Part shown: positions 5,694-10,361 of the stretch, in pieces
How positions within the stretch are numbered: position 1 is the first letter of the stretch
Layout of the letters: the number at the start of each line of letters is the position of its first letter
DNA from: an uncultured Acetatifactor sp.
Lineage (GTDB): Bacteria > Bacillota > Clostridia > Lachnospirales > Lachnospiraceae
Assembly (NCBI GenBank): GCA_947626405.1
Contig: CANQSE010000050.1
Coordinates: 1 to 10,361 of the forward strand
DNA length: 10,361 bases
Direction: 5' to 3'
Translations under genes and position numbers: made by a program
The notes under the pieces: model-generated
Seen by the model: the letters and a program-made list of their open reading frames with translations, nothing else
Told to the model about the DNA's origin: nothing
Databases searched by the model: none

Positions 5694-6167
5694 TCAGGCG
5701 CGTGCTTCTTCTCTGCCTTCGGCGCTTTTGCGGCGGCCGTAAACATAGCTTGTCAGCTCGTCCACTTCCTTGCCCTCCCGCCTTTTCTCGTCCTCAAGGA
5801 ACTGCTGAAACGCCTTTTCCTTTAAATTTTCATGTGTCTTGCGCTCCTGCATGACGAGGGTGAGCTTCTCTCTTGCCCGCTCAAGGACCTGCTCGGCGCG
5901 GCTTACCCTCTCCGTCTGGTCGGCGACAAAGCCGTCCATTACAAGAATCGCGTTTCTGTTTTCTTCTATGTCGCGCACATTCAGGTCTCCGCTCAGAAGC
6001 GATGACGCCTTCCCGCTGTATTCCTGTCTGCGCGCCATAAGCCCGTCAAGGAGCTCCTCCTCCCTGTCAAGCGATGCTCTCGCCGCGGAAAACTCCTGTT
6101 TTGCCTGGTTTTCCATCTTAAGCTTGATATCAAGTATACTCTGCATGGCGTAATGAAACCGTGCCAT
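5694..6167 (-). CDS. fliJ: Flagellar export protein FliJ
   Basis: FliJ is the small coiled-coil stalk that fits into the FliI hexamer, resembling the gamma subunit of F1, and links ATP hydrolysis to the FlhA gate; it also recycles export chaperones. The 157 residues match the usual 140-160. The protein begins MARFHYAMQSILDIKLKMEN, the typical FliJ N-terminus (aromatic and hydrophobic residues followed by a long helix). Nearly all the rest is predicted helical, with heptad-like Leu/Ala spacing and many Glu/Lys/Arg, interrupted by a Gly/Ser turn near residues 52-60. The ATG at 6167 is preceded by AGGTGA with a 6-base spacer. The gap from fliI is 13 bases. Sequence conservation in FliJ is weak, so the call rests on length, helical pattern, N-terminus and position directly after fliI; together these are convincing. 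Confidence 0.94.
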   Translation of the reverse strand: MARFHYAMQSILDIKLKMENQAKQEFSAARASLDREEELLDGLMARRQEYSGKASSLLSGDLNVRDIEENRNAILVMDGFVADQTERVSRAEQVLERAREKLTLVMQERKTHENLKEKAFQQFLEDEKRREGKEVDELTSYVYGRRKSAEGREEARA

Positions 6168-6180
6168 ATCACGTCACCTC

Positions 6181-7494
6181 TCAGGATTCAAAAAGCGCCT
6201 CCAGCATTGCCACGCTTTCATCGAAATCAAATTTTTCCTCCGTATCCTGACACAGGAAATCATTCACGGCATCGATCTTCGTTATTGCATAATCTATAGC
6301 CGGATTGCTGCCGCTCTTGTACGCCCCTATATTAATCAGATCCTCCGCCTCGTTGTAGGTCGCCAGGACGTTCTTTAGCTTTCCAGCCGCCTGCTTATGC
6401 TCCCTTGATGCGATCTGGCTCATACATCTCGAGATGCTCTGCAGGATGTCAATCGCGGGATAATGATTCTTGTGACCCAGTTTTCTGTCCAGCATGATAT
6501 GGCCGTCAAGTATGCTCCTTGCCGTGTCGGTTATGGGCTCGTTGAAATCGTCGCCGTCCACCAGCACGGTGTAAAGTCCCGTAATGGAGCCCTTTGCAGC
6601 GCGTCCGGCCCGCTCGAGCAGCTTCGGAAGCTCAGAATAAACGCTTGGCGGATATCCCCTGCTGACCGGAGGTTCGCCGCTCGCAAGCCCTATCTCTCTC
6701 TGAGCCATGGAAAATCTTGTGAGAGAGTCCATCATAAGAAGGACGTCCCTGCCCTGATCGCGGAAATATTCCGCGATGGCCGTGGCGGTCTTGGCCGCCT
6801 TGTTGCGCTCAAGCGCTGGTCTGTCCGACGTGGCGACCACGACGACGGAGCGGCGCATGCCCTCCTCGCCAAGATCCCGCTCTATAAATTCGCGGACCTC
6901 ACGTCCCCGCTCTCCTATGAGGGCGATCACGTTGATGTCCGCCTTTGTATTTCTGGCAAACATGCCCATAAGTGTAGATTTTCCCACACCTGAGCCGGCA
7001 AAAATTCCTATGCGCTGTCCCTTGCCGACGGTGATAAGGCCGTCCACTGCCTTAACGCCCAGCGGCAGCACCTGATCGATAATCTCACGGCTCATAGGAT
7101 CCGGCGGCGCCGCTTCCACAAGGCACGGCGTCCCATCGGGCTGCGTGCCGTCCACAGGCCGCCCCATACAGTCAACCGTCTTTCCCAGCAGCTTGTCACT
7201 GACCAGTACCTTTAAAGGCTTTTCGGTGTTCTCCACAATGCTGCCAAGGCCGATGCCGTCCACGGAACCGTACGGCATCAAAAGCGTCTTTTTGTCCTTA
7301 AAGCCCACGACCTCCGCCATCACGGGGGGTAAATCCTCCCCGGGAAAAATCCGGCACACGTCCCCAAGCCTTGCGTCGGGCCCGGCCGACTCTATGGTCA
7401 GCCCCACCACGTTTACCACTTTTCCCATCCTTCGGACAAAATTCTGATCCTGCAGCTTAAGGTATTTGTCAAAATCTATCACAGGCTTTTGCAA
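6181..7494 (-). CDS. fliI: Flagellum-specific export ATPase FliI
   Basis: FliI is the hexameric ATPase of the flagellar type III export system, related to the F1 beta subunit, which unloads chaperones and primes substrates for the gate. Its 437 residues are normal. The Walker A loop GSGVGKST is at 167-174, the segment GERGRE with the expected catalytic glutamate (E195) at 194-199, and Walker B VLLMMD at 251-256. The hexamer-interface region with GYPPSVYSELPKLLERAG also agrees with the family, as does the C-terminal helical domain. The start is TTG at 7494, 9 bases after GGGGAGG (7504-7510), which lies in the last codons of fliH. No in-frame ATG is near, and the GTG three codons later is too far from the site. 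It lies between fliH and fliJ, its two direct partners. All catalytic motifs are intact, so it should be active. Confidence 0.98.
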   Translation of the reverse strand: MQKPVIDFDKYLKLQDQNFVRRMGKVVNVVGLTIESAGPDARLGDVCRIFPGEDLPPVMAEVVGFKDKKTLLMPYGSVDGIGLGSIVENTEKPLKVLVSDKLLGKTVDCMGRPVDGTQPDGTPCLVEAAPPDPMSREIIDQVLPLGVKAVDGLITVGKGQRIGIFAGSGVGKSTLMGMFARNTKADINVIALIGERGREVREFIERDLGEEGMRRSVVVVATSDRPALERNKAAKTATAIAEYFRDQGRDVLLMMDSLTRFSMAQREIGLASGEPPVSRGYPPSVYSELPKLLERAGRAAKGSITGLYTVLVDGDDFNEPITDTARSILDGHIMLDRKLGHKNHYPAIDILQSISRCMSQIASREHKQAAGKLKNVLATYNEAEDLINIGAYKSGSNPAIDYAITKIDAVNDFLCQDTEEKFDFDESVAMLEALFES

Positions 7495-7498
7495 GACT

Positions 7499-8350
7499 TC
7501 ATTCCTCCCCGGACCATGAAAGCAGCCTGAGCTTCTGCTTCAGGCCGTTAAGCTGCGTCCCAAGGCCGCAGTCAAAAATACCGCTGTCCGTCTCAATCAG
7601 ACATTCATTCTTTCCAAGCGTCACGTCCTCCACAATCTCGACGTTTCCCGCATTTGAAGCCGTACCTGCCAGGATCTGCTTTTTCTGCATTACCACATAA
7701 CTGTAATCCTCTTTGGAAACATGGATCAGGAAAGTGCCTCCGCCCTCAAGCTTGTGCATTGTATTTGATATAAGGTGCGTCAAAACATCCCTGTTTCCGC
7801 TCAGATCCACCTGAAAAATATGCTCGTAGACCGAAGTGACTGTATCTATGAATTTCGGCTCCAGTTCATCCATCAGCTTCTGGTATTCTTCTTCAAGCCG
7901 GCGCGACTTCTCCTGAAATTCATTTCTGACTGCATCGGCCTCGGCCCTTGCACTGGCCTGACCGTCCTCGTAGCCCTGCTGTCTGGCCTGTTCGCGGATA
8001 CTTTTTCTTTCTTCCTCCGCGCGGGACTTTGCGTCCGCAATTATCGCCGCGGCCTCCTCCTTTGCACGGTTTAAAATATCTCCGGCCTCGGCCCTTGCCC
8101 TTTCAAGCATGGCTTCGGCGTCCGGTCCGGCCTTTATCACGCCGCCCTCTGCTCCAAACTCCTGCCCCTCCGGAAGCTCAACTTCCTCCGCGCCAAGCCC
8201 GCCGACAAATCCGTCTGCGGCTTCGTCGGCCTGCACTGCCGCATTTGCCTGACTGTTTTCCCCGCGCCGCCTGAGAAGCTCGTTCGTGTCGATGACCCTT
8301 TTCTCCTCGGCCTCCACCGCCCAGAACTGCTTCACAAGATTCCTAGACAA
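7499..8350 (-). CDS. fliH: Flagellar export apparatus protein FliH (FliI regulator)
   Basis: FliH is the peripheral stator of the flagellar export ATPase; its dimer binds FliI and anchors it to the C-ring and gate. With the TTG start chosen here it has 283 residues. The order is a short N-terminal segment containing RVIDTNELL, an acidic Gly-rich linker, a long Ala/Glu/Arg coiled coil (about 80-165, with AEA/ARA heptads), and a C-terminal globular domain (about 170-280) with the family pattern VEIVEDVTLGKNECLIET. The start is uncertain. TTG at 8350 lies 8 bases after GGAGGTGA inside the end of fliG. GTG at 8362 overlaps that site, so it has no usable spacing. GTG at 8335 has only a weak AGGA. 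The gene overlaps fliG by 8 bases and its stop is 4 bases before fliI, so it is almost certainly co-translated with both. Family assignment is firm; the start is inferred. Confidence 0.93.
   Translation of the reverse strand: MSRNLVKQFWAVEAEEKRVIDTNELLRRRGENSQANAAVQADEAADGFVGGLGAEEVELPEGQEFGAEGGVIKAGPDAEAMLERARAEAGDILNRAKEEAAAIIADAKSRAEEERKSIREQARQQGYEDGQASARAEADAVRNEFQEKSRRLEEEYQKLMDELEPKFIDTVTSVYEHIFQVDLSGNRDVLTHLISNTMHKLEGGGTFLIHVSKEDYSYVVMQKKQILAGTASNAGNVEIVEDVTLGKNECLIETDSGIFDCGLGTQLNGLKQKLRLLSWSGEE
7504..7510 (-). promoter_or_regulatory. Ribosome binding site that decides the fliI TTG start
   Basis: GGGGAGG on the minus strand is embedded in the final fliH codons, 9 bases before TTG 7494. 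The intervening ATG (7500-7502) is out of frame with fliI, so TTG is the only well-placed in-frame start. Confidence 0.7.
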
Positions 8351-9362
8351 CGATCTCGTCACCTCCGCCTCTGGAGATTACAATATCGCCGGAATCTTCC
8401 AGTTTTCTTATAATATTTACAATCTTCTGCTGTGCTTCCTCCACATCCTTCATGCGGACAGGGCCCATAAATTCCATATCTTCCTTTATCATAACAGCAA
8501 GACGCTTGGACATATTGTTGAAAATAGCGTTCTGGACCTGCTCGTTTGCACTCTTTAAGGCGACTGCAAGATCCGGATTGTCCACGTCGCGCAGCACGCG
8601 CTGGATCGCCCTGTCGTCCAGAAGCAGTATATCCTCGAACACAAACATCTTCTTTCTGATCTCGTCGGCAAGCTCCGGCTCCTCGATCTCCAGAGTTTCC
8701 ATTATATGACGCTCCGTTCCTCTGTCCACCGTATTTAAAATCTCCACGACAGCGTCCACACCGCCGATAATGGTGTAATCCTGGTTCACAAGGCTTGCAA
8801 GCTTTGATTCAAGCACCTTCTCCACCTCCTTGATGACATCGGGGCTGGTGCGGTCCATGACGGCGATTCTCCTTGCCACGTCAGCCTGTCTGTCGGGCGA
8901 CAGCGAGGATATTATTATTGCCGCCTGTGAAGGCGAAAGATAAGACAAAATCAGCGCGATTGTCTGAGGATGTTCGTCCTGGATAAAGTTGATAAGCTGC
9001 GTGGCGTCAGTCTTTCGCACAAACTCGAACGGCTTCACCTGAAGGGAAGCTGTCAGCTTGCCGATGACATCCATCGCCTTCTCGGAGCCGAGAGCCTTCT
9101 CCAGCAGATCCTTTGCATAATTAATTCCGCCCTCAGCTATATACTGCTGGGCGAGGCACACCTCATAGAACTCGTTGATAACCTGTTCCTTCACCTGGGG
9201 CGTCACGCTCCTGGTGTTGGCGATCTCGAGGGTAAGCTCCTCGATCTCCTCCTCCTTAAGATGCTTAAATATTCCGGCGGATCTCTCCGGCCCAAGGGAA
9301 ATCAGAAGGACAGCGGCCTTCTGTACCCCTTTCAGTGTTTCACCGTTAGCGCCTCTGGGCAT
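8343..9362 (-). CDS. fliG: Flagellar motor switch protein FliG
   Basis: FliG sits on the cytoplasmic face of the MS ring, binds FliF and FliM, and receives torque from the stator. Its 339 residues are the normal family length. Visible are the N-terminal FliF-binding domain (about 1-100), the middle-domain EHPQ motif at 130-133, a Gly-Gly linker at 200-201, the MFVF motif at 239-242 (MFxF hinge), and the C-terminal torque domain. By alignment from memory with E. coli FliG, the charged torque residues K264, R281, D288, D289 and R297 correspond to K270, R287, E294, D295 and R303, so the set is retained with one conservative change. GPVR at 300-303 is also conserved. The ATG at 9362 has GAGGTG five bases upstream. 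The 3' end overlaps fliH, which suggests translational coupling. The gene looks intact. Confidence 0.98.
   Translation of the reverse strand: MPRGANGETLKGVQKAAVLLISLGPERSAGIFKHLKEEEIEELTLEIANTRSVTPQVKEQVINEFYEVCLAQQYIAEGGINYAKDLLEKALGSEKAMDVIGKLTASLQVKPFEFVRKTDATQLINFIQDEHPQTIALILSYLSPSQAAIIISSLSPDRQADVARRIAVMDRTSPDVIKEVEKVLESKLASLVNQDYTIIGGVDAVVEILNTVDRGTERHIMETLEIEEPELADEIRKKMFVFEDILLLDDRAIQRVLRDVDNPDLAVALKSANEQVQNAIFNNMSKRLAVMIKEDMEFMGPVRMKDVEEAQQKIVNIIRKLEDSGDIVISRGGGDEIVV
8359..8366 (-). promoter_or_regulatory. Ribosome binding site that decides the fliH start
   Basis: GGAGGTGA on the minus strand lies within the last codons of fliG. It is 8 bases from TTG 8350, supporting that codon as the fliH start. 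It overlaps the alternative GTG at 8362, which therefore could not be served by it. Confidence 0.6.
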
Positions 9363-9389
9363 ACCGACACCTCATTTCTTTCACGGGAT

Positions 9390-10361
9390 CTACTCCCAAT
9401 CCTCATTCAGCCAGTTACGCAGCAGATTTGCCGCTGCTTCCGGATTTTCGTCCACAAATTTTTCTATAAGGAGCCTTGTCTCGGACTTTGTCTCCACATC
9501 TATATCCTCCAGACCGGCCTCCGCGGTTGACTGGAGCATTGATTCCACGGAAAGCTCCTCCTCCTGCTCCTCGCCCTTCTTTGTGCGCATGCTGCGAAGC
9601 ACCACAAATGCGAGCAGTCCGAGGATAAGAATAATCATCACAATGCTCAGAATGTCCGTCGCGCTCAGCGAGAAGCCTTCCGCATCGTTGAAAACCGGAG
9701 ACTCATAGGCGACAATTGTTATGCGGTCGCGGCTGATGCCTGTCGCGTTGGCGGCCATGTCGTAAAATACGTCGTCAACCTCCATCCTCACGTCCGCGCT
9801 GTTTGCGTCCTTGAAATCCTCCCAGGTCATACCGTCGGTGAGAAGCCCCTGGCGCCTTACGCTGTCCTCGTTGTACTCGCGGTACGTAATAAGTGCAAGT
9901 GACATGGAGGAATTGTCGTAATCAATGCTTCCGGCGATGGTATTTCTGTACTCCATCATCTCGTTTGGAGAATATTTGATGTTTTCCTCGTTTGTGGAGG
10001 ATTCGCTGTTGCTGTAATTTGGCCAGACATACGTGCTGAGATCGTCACTGTCGTTGCTGTCCGTCCCGGGTACGCCGTCCACACCGTTTGTAGACTCCGA
10101 TTCGTATCTCGAGCTCTCCGCATACATTCCCTGGTCGTGACCCTCAGGAGCGTAAAATTCGTGAACGGTCCGTTCATATTCGCTGTAGTCAACGCTGAGC
10201 CGCGCCACAACCTGGATCTGGTTAAACTGTCCGGTGCCAAGGAGCACACGCTTCACCTGGCTGTTTAACATGGACTCGGCCTGGTTCTGCAGCTCCTGGA
10301 TAGAACCGGCAATTCCGGCGCTGGAATAATCGTCTCCTCCCGCGAAAAGAATGTTGCCGTT
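9390..10361 (-). CDS. fliF: Flagellar MS-ring protein FliF, C-terminal part (5' end outside window)
   Basis: FliF forms the MS ring in the cytoplasmic membrane, the base on which rotor and export gate assemble. The frame is open to the window edge, giving 323 residues plus a stop. FliF is usually 500-570 residues, so roughly the N-terminal 200 or more are missing, including the first membrane helix. Visible in order: part of the ring-building extracytoplasmic region with the family motif GVPGTDSN (about residues 96-103); a long polar Ser/Asn/Asp-rich stretch; a membrane helix at about 236-256 (core IVMIILILGLLAFVVL); then an acidic cytoplasmic tail ending LLIEKFVDENPEAAANLLRN, the conserved segment that binds the FliG N-terminus. 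The next gene is fliG, 27 bases downstream, as expected for rotor partners. The internal ATG at 10271 is not the start, because homologous sequence continues upstream of it. Identification is secure. Confidence 0.97.
   Translation of the reverse strand, partial: NGNILFAGGDDYSSAGIAGSIQELQNQAESMLNSQVKRVLLGTGQFNQIQVVARLSVDYSEYERTVHEFYAPEGHDQGMYAESSRYESESTNGVDGVPGTDSNDSDDLSTYVWPNYSNSESSTNEENIKYSPNEMMEYRNTIAGSIDYDNSSMSLALITYREYNEDSVRRQGLLTDGMTWEDFKDANSADVRMEVDDVFYDMAANATGISRDRITIVAYESPVFNDAEGFSLSATDILSIVMIILILGLLAFVVLRSMRTKKGEEQEEELSVESMLQSTAEAGLEDIDVETKSETRLLIEKFVDENPEAAANLLRNWLNEDWE

Noticed and set aside
187..9708. Many plus-strand open frames of 60-186 codons opposite the flagellar genes
   Set aside because: Each lies antisense to a well-identified gene, shows compositionally odd translations (Ser/Arg/Pro-rich), and lacks recognisable domains. 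They are frame shadows of the minus-strand genes.
1..10361. CRISPR arrays, tRNA or rRNA genes, insertion sequences, phage or defence genes
   Set aside because: No spaced direct repeats, cloverleaf sequences, transposase or integrase motifs were seen. The window is almost fully accounted for by flagellar genes.

Overview
The window is one continuous block of flagellar assembly genes, all read from the minus strand (right to left). I found no convincing gene on the plus strand. Gene content and order (fliF, fliG, fliH, fliI, fliJ, a ylxF/MotE-type gene, fliK, flgD, a TIGR02530-type 'flagellar operon protein', flgE) match the large fla/che operon of Gram-positive Firmicutes. There is no flgH/flgI P- or L-ring gene, and the TIGR02530 gene and the ylxF gene between fliJ and fliK are Firmicutes traits. 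Moderate G+C by eye, strong AAGGAGG-type ribosome binding sites and the style of FliK and FlgE suggest a motile member of Clostridia, most likely Lachnospiraceae. The species cannot be read from the window.

Layout in transcription order. 10361-9390: C-terminal 323 residues of FliF (MS ring), 5' end outside the window. 9362-8343: FliG (rotor switch). 8350-7499: FliH (export ATPase regulator), overlapping the end of fliG. 7494-6181: FliI (export ATPase). 6167-5694: FliJ (export stalk). 5659-4799: membrane-anchored YlxF/MotE-like protein. 4730-3261: FliK (hook-length ruler and export switch). 3223-2438: FlgD (hook cap) with an unusual C-terminal extension. 2421-2020: TIGR02530-type protein. 1940-153: a large FlgE (hook). 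Positions 1-152 are non-coding and hold a strong terminator-like inverted repeat.

The genes follow assembly order. FliF and FliG form the base of the rotor, FliH/FliI/FliJ feed the type III export gate, and FliK, FlgD and FlgE are exported through it to build the hook and fix its length. Most junctions are short or overlapping, which fits one transcript with translational coupling. Two longer gaps (1941-2019 and 4731-4798) carry stem-loops instead of promoters, which hints at post-transcriptional tuning.

This is mostly ordinary flagellar DNA. The points most worth a second look are a FlgD that lacks the usual inserted Ig/Fn3-like domain and instead carries a helical module resembling those of secreted Gram-positive surface proteins plus an acidic tail; two back-to-back hairpins in front of flgE; a terminator-like hairpin after flgE, where the operon normally continues; and two consecutive genes (fliH, fliI) that appear to use TTG starts.
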